Assembly (NCBI GenBank): GCA_013423325.1
Contig: BLJB01000107.1
Span: 41,599-105,598 of the forward strand
Direction: 5' to 3'
Source: Usnea hakonensis
Taxonomy: Eukaryota > Ascomycota > Lecanoromycetes > Lecanorales > Parmeliaceae
DNA length: 64,000 nt
Part shown: positions 24,068-34,807 of the stretch, piece by piece
Layout of the letters: every line of letters starts with the position of its first letter
Numbering within the stretch: position 1 is the stretch's first letter
Made by a program: the position numbers and the translations under genes
Notes under the pieces: generated by a model
The model's input: the letters and a program-made list of their open reading frames with translations, nothing else
Database searches by the model: none
What the model was told of the DNA's origin: nothing

Positions 24068-25959
24068 ATGCTTTCCCCAGAGAACATTTCTGGTCTACAA
24101 GTCTTCGTAGCTTCGGTTGTACTCGTCAGTCTTCTGAACGCTTCCTAGTCTTTTATAGCATGATTGGAAAGACTGACAGTGGCATGATCTGAAAGACAGC
24201 AGTATGTGTCGTGTACACATGTGTTTACAATCTTTACTTCCACCCTTTGAAAGGATTTCCAGGCCCTAAGCTTGCTGCAATTACTCCAGTAGGTTTTCTT
24301 GGAGCCAGACTCTGTGAACACTAACTCACGAGACACGCAAATAGATCTGGCTTGTCCGTCACTGGCTCAAAGGCCGCTGCCTTTACGAAATCAAAGAGCT
24401 GCACGACCGATATGGCACTGTTGTACGCACGGCTCCGAATGAACTTTCTTACTGCTCTGCGCAGGCGTGGAAAGACATCTATGGCGCAGGCAGCCGCAAG
24501 GGGCTCTTCATCAAAAGCGACTGGTACAAGCCCGCACCAGACGAGGCCGACGCACTATTTACTGTCCGTGATCCCCAGCATCATGGACAAATGAGAAAGC
24601 AGTTCAGTCACGACTTCTCCCCCCAGGCCTTGGCCAAGCAAGAGGATATTATACAGTACTATATTGACATGATGATCACTCAATTGGATAAGAATTGTAC
24701 CGAACAGCCTGGCGACGTCAGAGACTGGTACAATTACTGTACTTTCGACATCATAGGAGAGTTGGCTTTTGGAGACCCATTCGGATCCACTGCTTCTGGT
24801 ACGTACACAATAGTCTCTTTCTACTGCATAGACTAATTGGCTCACGATTCGTCAAGGAAAGCCCCATTCCTGGGTAACTGTATTGTTCGCAAGCCTAATC
24901 ACGCTATCGTACCTCCGAGCTCTTCGTTATTTCAATCAACTTGGAAATTTGTTCGATACTTTGTACGTGTATGGGCTATTACCGAAGAAATTCAAGCAGC
25001 CAAGGGTTCAGCAGATGCGGTACTCTGATGAGAAATTGAACAAGTACGCGCTGAACACAGACAAGGCAGAGCATATCACATTGCAATGAAGCTGACCCAA
25101 ACAGGCGAATTAACACATCCGTCGAGCGATTCGACCTCATGGTCAGCGCACTCGCGGCCAAGGAGAAGAATGGGACCCCATATGAAGAATTGCGATCTCA
25201 AGCCACAACATTAGTGTATGCTGCCCCCTACCGCGTCCGAAGAAAAGTCGTTGATTGGATGTTTTGCAGGATCGCCGGCTCCGAGACGACAGCCACTTCT
25301 CTCTGCGGCATGACTTACTACTTGGCCAGAAACCCAGAGGCATACAACAAGCTGGCTACAGAAGTTCGAACTGCTTTCAAAACCTTTGATGAAATCGACG
25401 CAAAGTCTACCGAAGCGTTACCCTACCTCCAAGCAGCCATCTGGGAATCTCTGAGAGTGTTCCCGCCGGTACCGATTGGAATGCCCCGGGTCAGCCCCGG
25501 AGACATGGTCGACGGAAAATTTGTGCCAAAGGGGGCCGTCGTCTACATTAGTCCCTGGGCCGCGACCAAAAGCGAAAGCAACTTCGCAAAGCCTTACGAG
25601 TACCATCCCGAGAGATGGATCGATCCAGAGTGGCAGGACAATAAGGAAGCCCATCAGCCATTTTCACTCGGTAGCCGTGGATGTCTTGGACGAAAGTGAG
25701 CATCCAAGAAAATAACACCCTTCGTTATAAAGACACAGACATAGACTAACATCCAGTCAGTCTGGGCCATCTGGAACTGCGCTGCATGATGGCCAAGATC
25801 ATCTGGACATTTGATTTCAAAGTCATGGATGACAAACTTGACTGGCTCGCAGATAGCAGGTGCTACATGCTATGGGATAAGCCCCGGCTCCCGGTGCAGT
25901 TTACCAAAAGACCTGATATCGTGATCCCCGACCTGCGGGAATCATTGATAAAGTCTTAG
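24068..25959 (+). CDS. Cytochrome P450 monooxygenase
   Basis: Proposed exons are 24068-24128 (uncertain), 24200-24288, 24345-24798, 24857-25043, 25105-25215, 25270-25695 and 25761-25959, giving about 508 aa. An N-terminal membrane anchor (GLQVFVASVVLV) is followed by the Pro-rich hinge FHPLKGFPGPK. Further marks are the I-helix AGSETT, the ExxR motif ESLR, PERW, and the haem-binding FSLGSRGCLGRN, completed across the last intron. The only doubtful junction is intron 1, whose donor GTCTTC is weak. The enzyme would sit on the ER membrane and hydroxylate or couple the polyketide with a P450 reductase as partner. It is transcribed in the same direction as the SDR. Confidence 0.85.
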
Positions 25960-27141
25960 CGAGGTCGCGAGATCAGTCGTACTATAGAGGGACCGTCATA
26001 AGGAAGCTACGGACACCCTTTGATCGTATTCCAAGATTGAGAACTTCTCCTTTGTTTAATTCAAATTGGTGCGCGATGATGCCGGGACACTTTGGGGAAG
26101 CTGTCATTCCTTGAATTAGGACGCACAACTTTGGATCCAGCCCTCTCTTTTGAGCAAGAACTCGACGAAGGGAAAAACACATTAATTACATTACGAATAT
26201 ATCTTTTTCAAAGTATTCATAGCATCCGTAATACAGCGTGACATGGGATTCATCAAGACTCCTATTGAGAGAAGCGAGCGTCGCTTCAATCCTCTGAATC
26301 TATTATTCGTGGAACTACTCCCTTCACCGCTCCTCTCCTCTCCCTCTTCCTGTCTTCCCCTCACACAGATATCCATCCCCCAAAAAATCACCCCCCTTCC
26401 CCTCTCAGGCCTCCACACCACCATTACCAATCATACCCCAGCAACATAAATTAATCCTCCCCACCCATTAAGCCTCCTACCAATCCTCCGTAGCTACTTA
26501 GAGTAGCTAAGAGAAGTCGAAATTCGCTTATGGCGCCATTCCATTCTATTCCATGCGGCGGTATTACCTCATACTACAGTACATGGGATTCATACGTACA
26601 CCACTCACACACATCAAAACACAGTAGGTATGGATCGCCGAAAATCTTCAACCCCCCCCCCAAAGTAAGGTAAAGTAAGGTGATCTCTCGCGTCCTTCCA
26701 TCAGCGACGAGACCGGACCGAGCCGCTGCACGCCGAGCCCGAGCGCGAGCCCGAGGCCGATGCCGATGCCGAGGGCGACGTGGGCTTTCCTTTCGCGTGT
26801 ACTTTGGCGATCTACAATGGGGATCAACGATGGGGATCTACGGATCTACAGTGGCACGCAGCTTGAATCCTTTTAGGCGAGGGGGGTTTATGAGGATTTG
26901 GGAGCTGGGATTTGGGATTTGGGGGGGGGGGGCAGGGGTTCACTGGATCTGGAGGTGTGGATGGGATGGAAGAGAGGGCATGTCTGGAAGGGGGATGGTG
27001 GGGGTTGTGGGTTTGGGGTTTATTATAGCTTGGTGGTGCCTCGTTGGGGTGAGGAGGGGGTTATCGGAGCGCTCGCTTTGAAACTTATTACTCTTCTTCT
27101 CATTTTCTTCTTGTTGGGAAGGGATACAGCGTTCAAATACA
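25960..27141. other. Intergenic region with GC-rich and G-rich stretches
   Basis: No gene is supported. A purine/pyrimidine-biased block at 26715-26790 has repeated GAGCCCGAG/GATGCCGATGCCGAG units, and a run of at least ten G occurs near 26921. Tandem AGTAAGGTAA motifs occur at about 26664-26683. Confidence 0.5.
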
Positions 27142-28789
27142 ATGCTTACTTCTTCTCTGATCGAGCAGCTCAAGGCCGAGTTGCAAGGTGGGACTGTGTT
27201 GACGCCAGGATCTGAAGGCTACGAGGCTAGTCTCAAGAGATGGAGTGAGACTGCGGAAAAGAGAGCTGTGAGCTTGCCCCATCTACACCTCATACGTGTC
27301 CGACTTTATAAACAAATCTGACTCTGTGGCACTGTCGTCATCAAGGGCGCTGTCGTCAAGGTCACAACCCCAAAAGAAGTCGCCACGACCATCAGATTCG
27401 CGCGCGAGCATGACATCGAACAAGTCGTCCGCGGTGGAGGCCATGGCACCAACGGCGCTTCTTCAACAGAGGGAGGCATCGTCGTCGATCTCTCAAAGAT
27501 GAACCGCGTCACCGTGGACCCGACCAACATGACCATCTCCGCCGAAGGCGGCTGCCTCTGGAAAGACGTCGACGAAGCGGCCGGCGACTACGGTCTCGCT
27601 GCCGTTGGTGGCACCGTAAATCATACCGGCGTCGGAGGCCTCACTCTCGGCGGCGGCTACGGTTACCTGACCGGCCGATATGGCCTCGTCATCGACAACC
27701 TCCTCTCCGCCAAGCTCGTAACGGCCGATTCGGAAATCGTGACCGCATCGCCGGACCAACACCCAGACCTCTTCTGGGCCCTCCGCGGCGCGGGAGCCAG
27801 TTTCGGCGCCGTCGTCGAATTCACCTACCGTGCCCACCAGCAGCGAGAGCCCGTGTGGGCCGGCATGGCCGCTTTCCCGCTCGACAAGCTCCCGACGGTT
27901 GTGCAGTTTGCAAACGAGTTTGCCCTCGCGGCCAACCCGGATGCTTCTTTCAACTTTGGCTTCACCACCCCGCCCCATGCTCCAGGTCCCATGCTCGTGA
28001 CCTCGGGCTTCTACAACGGTCTCGGTGTGGACGGCAAGAAGATCTTTGGTCCTCTGCTCGAAGCCGGGCCCGTGTTCAACAATTTCGGTCCCATGCCGTA
28101 CTGCAAAGTCAATTCCTTACTGAGCGAGACCTCGGGCTATGGCGGCAGGAAGGTGATCGGTGGGGCTGCATGCGCTGTTCCCTTCGCCCCGGAATTCTAC
28201 GAGAGCGTTAGGGACGAGCTGTTGGATTTCATAAAGGCGGTCCCGGCGGCGAAGGAGTCGATGGTCGTGTTTGAGCTGGTGCAGCATGGCAAACTGCGCG
28301 AGGTGGACGGCGAGGCTACGGCGTTTGCGAATAGGGGCCCGTATTATAATGCGGTTTGTATGACCAAATGGCAGGATTCAAAGGATGACGACAAGTGCCG
28401 CGATTTCACTTATCGCTTGAGAGACAAGGTCAGCGAGCACTTGATCAAGACGGCGGACCTGGGCCCCCAGTCTGTGGGCAAATACGCAAACTATAACGGT
28501 GAGTCGTTGCTCTCCTCGTCGACTTCCCGCAATCCATCCCTTCAAAAAGCAAAAAAAAAAAAGAAAAACGAAAAGTCACGCTAACCCTCCCTCCCTCCCA
28601 ATAGATCTCTCCGACAACCGCACAGAACAGCTCTACGGCCCGCACGACCAGAAACTCGTCGCCCTCAAACAGAAATACGATCCGGCAAACGTGTTCAACA
28701 AATGGGGCGCCGTCACCGAAGAAGCGGTGGAGCGGAACCATGGCTATAACACCATCAATCTGAAACCGAAACAGATTGCTGTTGAGTGA
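27142..28789 (+). CDS. FAD-linked oxidase, berberine-bridge-enzyme type
   Basis: The protein has 487 aa from exons 27142-27267, 27346-28498 and 28605-28789, with GTGAGC and GTGAGT donors. The PCMH-type FAD-binding domain carries RGGGHGTNG, whose His is the expected 8-alpha covalent FAD attachment site, then VGGLTLGGGYGYLTGRYGL, DNLLSAKLVTADS and FWALRGAGASFG. The C-terminal berberine-bridge segment is present and ends with YDPANVFNKWGAV. The usual second attachment Cys in the GGG-G motif region is absent, so FAD is probably bound by one covalent bond. No signal peptide is seen, unlike many secreted members. The family carries out oxidations and oxidative ring closures; similar enzymes occur in several aromatic polyketide clusters. 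Its place in this cluster is inferred from position. Confidence 0.88.
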
Positions 28790-29282
28790 GTGAGTTTGCT
28801 TGATGGGTGTGATTAGTTACTCGGTGGTGTTTGTTCATGGCTTCAAGAAATGGGCATGGAAGAGGCATCGGCTACTACCTGGAGGATAATAGAGTGTATA
28901 ATAGCATTAAAAGTGCAAATCGATGAAGTGTTTTGCATAGAGTTGTAGTTGCTGTGCTTGTGATTCGTTTGGGGGAGACGGAAGGATCGGTCCTGTAAGC
29001 ACAGATGCGCACAAACAGCGCATAACATTTTCTAAGCCCGAGCTAAGGGCCCTTTGTACCCAGTCTGACTGAGGTTGGATATTTGAAAAGTCTACAAGGT
29101 AAGATACATTAGAACCAGCATATCGACAACTCCAGCATAGTGCTATAGCGAATACCCATCTATACATTCAAGTATTAGTCCCTCTAGTCCCTATTTTGAA
29201 ATATGGGCTTTTACAGAATCAAAGTCCCTCCCAGACCGGTCTTGTTCGCCATTCCTGCTAACGTATCACAATTACCCGGGAT

Positions 29283-30807
29283 CTATGAAGGCTTGTCGGT
29301 ACCCTTGATGGTGCTGGCCAAATACTTCGAGTCGTACCCGACAGTAGGTGCAAGTCCACCCAAAAGGACAAAAAGCACCATGATCATGCCACCAAACACA
29401 ATGACTTTGCGAAGGGCAGGACGGCTGGAGCCAAATTCAGCCCAGACGCGGCCGACCTCCGAGAATTGTGCTTTCATGGTGGCGGCTCCAAGCTTATAGT
29501 AGATGAGTCCACCAAGAGCGATACTGTAACCGAAGTATTGGAGGGGAGAGATAGGGGTGCCCCAAATGGCGATGGAGGCAGCAACGAGCAGGATGTCCTT
29601 CAGAACGCCGCAAAGGGTCATTACTAGGCCGGATGTTTTACCAATCTGAAACTGTTAGTCCTGGAATTGATAGCATTCAGCGTACATACCAAGAACACCA
29701 CGGAGACGTTCAACGCGAACGCCACAATTGCGTTTAGTAAGAGTGTCCACAAGCCCACATGGTATAGCTCCTCCATTTGTATCCGCGGTATTTCGAACAC
29801 CAAAGCCGTACAAAAGTTCATGATGGCGCAGATAGGGGCGAAATAGTAGAGCGAGACCAAAGGATCCATTTTATACTCAGCCGAGCTCAGTAATCGTTCC
29901 ACCATTACTAGTCTGATTGCTTCGAAGAGGATGCCTCCGAGCTGGAATAGAACTCCAATCAAGACGAATTTGATCTCGCCGATAGAGGCGATAATGACGC
30001 CAAGGACGATGAAAGAGACATTGAAAAGGACTTTCAGGTCGGCTTTGTGTACTCCCATGGCCCATCCTACAATTAGGACTGCAACGGGTGTAGTAGCCTG
30101 GTCCTCGTTATCAGAACATCGTCTACCTTGGTTTTTCGAGAAATCATGCACAAACCTTCAACATTTGAATGAAAGCCACACTGAGGTATAGGTAGGTCAG
30201 ATTGCCACAGATGAGTGACAAGCTGAAGGCAGCACCAATAGGTACAATTGCCCTCAGGTAGACCCTGCCCGTCATTTTAACAGTCTTGCGGCCATCGAGA
30301 AGGTTTGTACTGCGTGCCATGACCTGGGTCATAAGAGTGGCAAAGGTAAGGTGCCAGCACGTGAGAGTTATGGCTTTGGAGAGGAAAGGTGGATTAGCTG
30401 AAGGCAAAATCGTGTAGGAAGGTGAACATACGATAGTCTGTAGGCTCGACGTTAGCGGAGTTCAGTGGCATTGCACTTTGGCAGACACTCACGAAACTTG
30501 GCAGTGCTCAAAATCCATTTGTTGAAAAGAATGATACTGGAACTCAAGGAGATCCATACTCTGCGGGCGAAAGAGTCAGTTCCATAATGTAGATAGTAGG
30601 TGTGCGCGTGTGTTGTCTCCACTGCCACGGGAAGGGCACGCACATAACGTAGACAGCTGGATGTAAGGCTGAGGTCTGGGCCTCTTTCTTCTCAACCTCT
30701 GGGTTCACAGTAGGCAATACTGGCATGGTGGGAGTCGCTGGTCCATCTCTGAGCACTTCTGCAGACATGCGTTCCTTCTCGGAGAAGGCTTTCTCAGGGT
30801 CGCCCAT
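29283..30807 (-). CDS. Triose-phosphate-transporter-family (DMT) membrane transporter
   Basis: The protein has 416 aa from six exons: 30807-30644, 30560-30493, 30437-30432, 30397-30156, 30097-29690 and 29645-29283. All junctions are in frame with canonical GT-AG. The third exon is only 6 bases; including it gives the conserved-looking KFHYPNPP, while skipping it drops two residues. After a hydrophilic N-terminus come about ten hydrophobic segments, with family motifs FNKWIL, LTCWHLTFATLMTQ, NLTYLYLSVAFIQMLK and the C-terminal GKTSGLVMTLCGVLKD and ALGGLIYYK. The family exchanges phosphorylated sugars or nucleotide sugars in Golgi, ER or plasma membrane. It may be unrelated to the polyketide cluster. 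Confidence 0.87.
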
Positions 30808-31490
30808 GTTGACTCTGGCCAGTTGGGCGTTGAAAAATGAGTGGATTTCAAACGGCCGCGACCGTTGATTGCTACCGATTCGAAACAGGATGAAGGAGCG
30901 ACTCTGGAAGAATTAACAGGCAAGTAAAGGCATTAAAAGAGACGATGGAAAGGTGATGGTTGAGGCTTAGGAGGTGGAGATGTTTGTGCTGGGACGTTGG
31001 TTAGTGTTGCGTGTCCCGCGCATGCTAATTTTCCTACACACTGCGCCACGGCTGAACTTGGCGTGATTGGTTGAGGCAAGTGGAAGCGGCATCACAGTAC
31101 TCTACTTCAACAAGGCTGACGGGGTACTGTATGATTTCTCCTGTACATCCACAACTCTATAAGGTACCTATAGCAGACAATCGTCGGTGATAACACGCAT
31201 ATAGGATCTAGACTATTATATTACATGGATCTCTACCAATGATCATATATCATAATGATTCGCCGGCGTGATCTTACTGCAACGAGAAACTCATTAATAA
31301 GCTCGATACGCTATAACTAACGGACTTAAGATCTTTGCGTCCTATCCTCCGCCCCGCGCCATGGTGTCCAGGGTGCAAATGTGGACATACCAGCGATATA
31401 AAGGTCGACCTTTTCCACTTCCTCTTCAACAATAGCAATTGCTCTAGGCCTCCGAATACTTGCAATTAATAAATCTTCTATATCAACACA
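30808..31490. promoter_or_regulatory. Divergent promoter region between transporter and aldo/keto reductase
   Basis: Two genes are read outward from this 683-bp stretch. It is AT-rich towards the reductase. No specific binding site was recognised. Confidence 0.35.
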
Positions 31491-32521
31491 ATGCCTACGA
31501 TCAATGGGAAACAGGTAGGCCACACTGGCTATGGAATGATGAGTATGTTTCCCTGCTCCACATCTGTTTCATCAGATTCTGCGGAACGAGTCTGCTGAAC
31601 AGTGCCTCAGATCTCACATGGCGCGAGACTCCTGTACCAGACGAGCAAGCTTTCGCAGCAATGAAGGCAGCGTTGAATTCAGGAGCCAATTTCTGGAATG
31701 GCGGCGAGTTCTATGGCAAACCGCATATCAATTCCCTCCATCTTCTCAATCGCTACTTCACCAAGTACCCGGAAGACGCAGACAAGGTCGTCATCAGCAT
31801 TAAGGGGTCCATTTCGCCCACCAAGATGGGACCCGACAATAGCGAGAAGAACATCCGGAGGAGCATCGATGAGTGTCTCAAGGTCCTTGACGGCAAGAAA
31901 TTCCTCGATCTCTTTGAACCTGCGCGGCAGGATCCGAATGTACCTTTGGAAGAGACAATGAACGCCATGGCTCAATATATCAAAGAAGGCAAGCTTGGTG
32001 GCATCAGTCTCAGCGAGGTCACGGAAGATCAGATCAGGAACGCCCAAAAACTCCACAAGGTCTCAGCAGTCGAGGTGGAAATGAGCCTCCAAACCCCTGA
32101 TATCCTACACAACGGCGTGGCGAAAACTTGTGCTGAATTGGACATTCCAATAGCGGCCTATTCTCCCATAGGACGTGGCCTTCTGGCGGCTACGTTCTCA
32201 AAGCCTGAAGATCTCGCCAAGGGTGATATTAGACATCATCTGCCACGTTTCCAGGCGGGGAACATGGAGAAGAACGCTGCGATGGGTCAAGAGGTTCAAA
32301 AGGTGGCAACAGTCAAGGGCTGTACTCCTGCTCAGGTGGCACTAGCTTGGGTGCGCTCGTACAGCGGCAGAGAAGGTTTCGGCACCATCATTCCAATACC
32401 AGGCTCGACGACCGCGGAGCGGGCTGCCGAAAATAATGTCGAGGTGACTCTCAGCGAGGAGGAGTTGAAGGAGATGGGAGAAATTATGAAAAAGACGGAA
32501 GTGGCAGGAGGTCGCTATTAA
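31491..32521 (+). CDS. Aldo/keto reductase (pyridoxal-reductase-like)
   Basis: The protein has 320 aa from exons 31491-31542 and 31611-32521, with a 68-bp intron (donor GTATGT). Splicing gives HTGYGMMNLTWRETPVPDEQ, matching the family N-terminus. The TIM-barrel marks are NGGEFYG (catalytic Tyr), VISIKGS (Lys), DLFEPAR at the position of the usual His region, AAYSPIGRGLL, and the C-terminal cofactor-binding IIPIPGSTTAERAAEN. It reduces aldehydes or ketones with NADPH; close fungal relatives are annotated as pyridoxine 4-dehydrogenases. It could serve the neighbouring cluster or vitamin B6 metabolism; sequence alone does not decide. Confidence 0.87.
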
Positions 32522-33088
32522 TTGTCCGTAAGGAGTACAAGATCATTGTCGGGCCAATTGTGATTACTCATATTGTCTGAGCGACCTGAAAGTACGAGTA
32601 CGGAGCACTTTACGGAGTACGAGTTTACCTCTCCTATTCCGTGCAGATTGGCTACCCGAAGGCCGAGGCTGTCTAGATTTCACAACCACATGCGTCTCTA
32701 TCACTTCTCCCGTGATGACCTCGTCAAATTCTTGCCAATCATCTGTCAAGGCTACTGCAGAGGCATACCACCCATCACCGTATATTATCGGACAATTGAC
32801 TGTTTTCGATGATTATGCCCGTTGCACGGGGGTGTTTCATCAGTAATCGCTGCTGTCGCCAATGCGATGCGATTATGCGGCACTCCTTTCAGCTCATGCA
32901 TGCATGATGCGCAGCAATGACTTGTTTCAGAAATTTACCTCAGCATACTGCCTTTCTACCGGAAACAATTCTTGCTTCCATCGAAGCTTATATACGTCCG
33001 TCTAGACCCTCACCATGTTTTCACCTTCACAGTGCCCGCCTTGGCGACAAATTTCAACTCCTCCTCCCTCACCCCATATCCCCCCAGC

Positions 33089-33991
33089 ATGATCAACGTC
33101 AACCCCGTCTCCCTCTACATCCTCCTCGCCCTCTCCACCTACGTCCTCGCCAACGGCATCCCCGTCGTCGTCTCCCCCAACCTCAACATCTCCACCAACC
33201 CAAACACAACCGCCCACCTCCCCTCCTGCACCAACCTCACCTCCAACGCCACCACCCCCAGCCCCTACTGCTACACCAAACTCCAAGAAACAGCCTACCT
33301 CACAAACTGGAACCTCACCTCCCCCGAACTCTGCGCCCCCACCGAACTCTGGTCCACCTGCTACCTCCGCTCCGTCTACGGCAAACCAGGGCCCAACTGC
33401 ACATCCTTCTCCACCAACACCAGCGCATGCGAACAATACAACTGCACCTCCCTCTCCCTAACAGACCCCTTCTGTCCGGACCCCTCCCCCGCAGACATCA
33501 ACACAACAACAACATCAACAACCGCATCCACCACCGTCCAAACCGCACAGGAATACTACGCCGCCTTCAACATCCACGCCCTCCAATCCCACATCTCCAC
33601 CTGGTCCGCCGCCCTCTCCTCCCCCTCCTCCCGCAAAACCATCCTCGCTTCCCTAAACCCCGGCAACCCAAACACCGCCACCTCCCTCCTCACCACCCTC
33701 ATCTCCACCTACGGTCTCAACACGAGCGTTAATGCTGACGCGCAGCTCATCAAGTTGTTGGGACTGGAGAGGGTGAGGCCCGAACCGGCGTATGGGAATG
33801 GTAGGCTGAGGGGGGAGAGGAGTACTTTGAGTGCGGAGGCGTGGCAGGGGTTGTTGAGGGGGCGGTTGGGGGAGGTTTTGGAGCTGGTGATGGGGGGGTT
33901 TGGGTTCTTTTTGGGGGCGGTGGAGGGGGGGGCGTTTAGTGCGAGGGGGTTGGCGGGGGTGGGGGGGTTGATGAGGGCCTTGGGAGGGTGA
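33089..33991 (+). CDS. Secreted Cys- and Asn-rich protein of unknown function
   Basis: The protein has 300 aa starting at MINVNPVSLYILLALSTYVLANG, a good signal peptide; an in-frame Met 39 codons upstream would destroy it. The mature part has about nine Cys (PSCTN, SPYCYTK, ELCAPT, STCYLRS, PNCTS, SACEQYNCTS, DPFCPD) and many N-x-S/T sites, then a Thr-rich stretch and a helical C-terminal half without Cys. Codon use is extreme: the first two thirds use almost only C-ending codons, while the last third is G-rich. I recognise no domain. It could be a cell-surface or effector-like secreted protein. Confidence is good for a gene and low for function. Confidence 0.65.
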   Translation: MINVNPVSLYILLALSTYVLANGIPVVVSPNLNISTNPNTTAHLPSCTNLTSNATTPSPYCYTKLQETAYLTNWNLTSPELCAPTELWSTCYLRSVYGKPGPNCTSFSTNTSACEQYNCTSLSLTDPFCPDPSPADINTTTTSTTASTTVQTAQEYYAAFNIHALQSHISTWSAALSSPSSRKTILASLNPGNPNTATSLLTTLISTYGLNTSVNADAQLIKLLGLERVRPEPAYGNGRLRGERSTLSAEAWQGLLRGRLGEVLELVMGGFGFFLGAVEGGAFSARGLAGVGGLMRALGG

Positions 33992-34232
33992 GGGGTGGTG
34001 GGGATTGATGCATGTTTGAGAGATGGGGTTGGCGGAGAGCCCTCTGGTCATAGGGTTTTTGGTGGGGTTTGCGCAACAGGGTATGGAGAGATGGAATGTA
34101 TGATTCGTCACATCGAGATGTATTGATGTAAATCATTTTGAGAACGCCTGCGCTCGGGATATCGTTACATGAAACCACCGGCATTCAATCATTGCGTCAA
34201 ACAATGCGCCATCCCAATGCTCAATACTCAAT

Positions 34233-34290
34233 CCCCCCCCCCCCCCCCCCCAAAAAAAAANNCAAACCCCCCCCCCCCCCCCAAAAAAAA
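34233..34290. other. Homopolymer tracts with two-base assembly gap
   Basis: A run of about 19 C and 9 A leads into NN at 34261-34262, then another run of C and 8 A. The near-duplicated poly-C/poly-A blocks on both sides of the N suggest failed resolution of a homopolymer rather than real structure. Confidence 0.8.
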
Positions 34291-34315
34291 TCACCAATGA
34301 AATCATCAAATTCGC

Positions 34316-34807
34316 TCACAGCAGCGCAAGCCCCGCGGCTCCCACAGCCATCGCAGCCCCAACGACCTTGACCCGCGGTCCTTGCGTCGGCGCCGGCCCT
34401 TCAGAACCCTTGCTCACGATGCTCTGCTCCGCAGCCCCAATGCTAGAGAAGTAACTGAGGTAGCTCGTCGGCAACGCGGCGAGCCAACTCGGTTCCGTCC
34501 CGCCTGCTAGCACCGAGCTCAGGTAGTCTGTTGGGTCTTGCTCGATCTCGGTGAGTACGGAGGCTGGGATGGCGGATGTGAGGGCTTGGTATGCGGAGGA
34601 GAAGTCTGGTTGGGCGGTGACGGAGGTGAGGTATTTGGACAGCGAGTCGAGGACTTGGGTGGGGACTGCGGGCGGTGTGGGGGTGGGATAGGGGGTGGCG
34701 GCTGCGGCGGGAGGGAGGGCGTTGTCTGCGGTGGCGGTGGTGGTGGTGGTTTGGGCGTTGGCAAGGAGGGTGAGGGTGGAGAGGAGGAGGGTGCTGGCGA
34801 AGAGCAT
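34316..34807 (-). CDS. Small GPI-anchored cell-surface protein
   Basis: The protein has 163 aa and no intron. The signal peptide is MLFASTLLLSTLTLLANAQ. A Thr/Pro/Ala-rich stretch (TPYPTPTPPAVPTQ) follows, then a helical core (VLDSLSKYLTSV ... LSSVLAGGTEPSWLAALPTSYLSYFSSI). A Ser/Gly region leads to the hydrophobic C-terminus VVGAAMAVGAAGLALL, the pattern of a GPI-attachment signal. Small fungal GPI proteins of this layout are common and uncharacterised. It would sit on the plasma membrane or cell wall. Confidence 0.8.
   Translation of the reverse strand: MLFASTLLLSTLTLLANAQTTTTTATADNALPPAAAATPYPTPTPPAVPTQVLDSLSKYLTSVTAQPDFSSAYQALTSAIPASVLTEIEQDPTDYLSSVLAGGTEPSWLAALPTSYLSYFSSIGAAEQSIVSKGSEGPAPTQGPRVKVVGAAMAVGAAGLALL

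Noticed and set aside
33002..33436. 144-codon minus-strand ORF opposite the secreted-protein gene
   Set aside because: It is a shadow of C-saturated third positions on the other strand; composition is almost only Gly, Val, Glu and Ala with no domain.
34138..34371. Plus-strand ORF running through the N gap
   Set aside because: Most of it translates poly-C/poly-A as Pro and Lys, and it contains unknown bases; an artefact.
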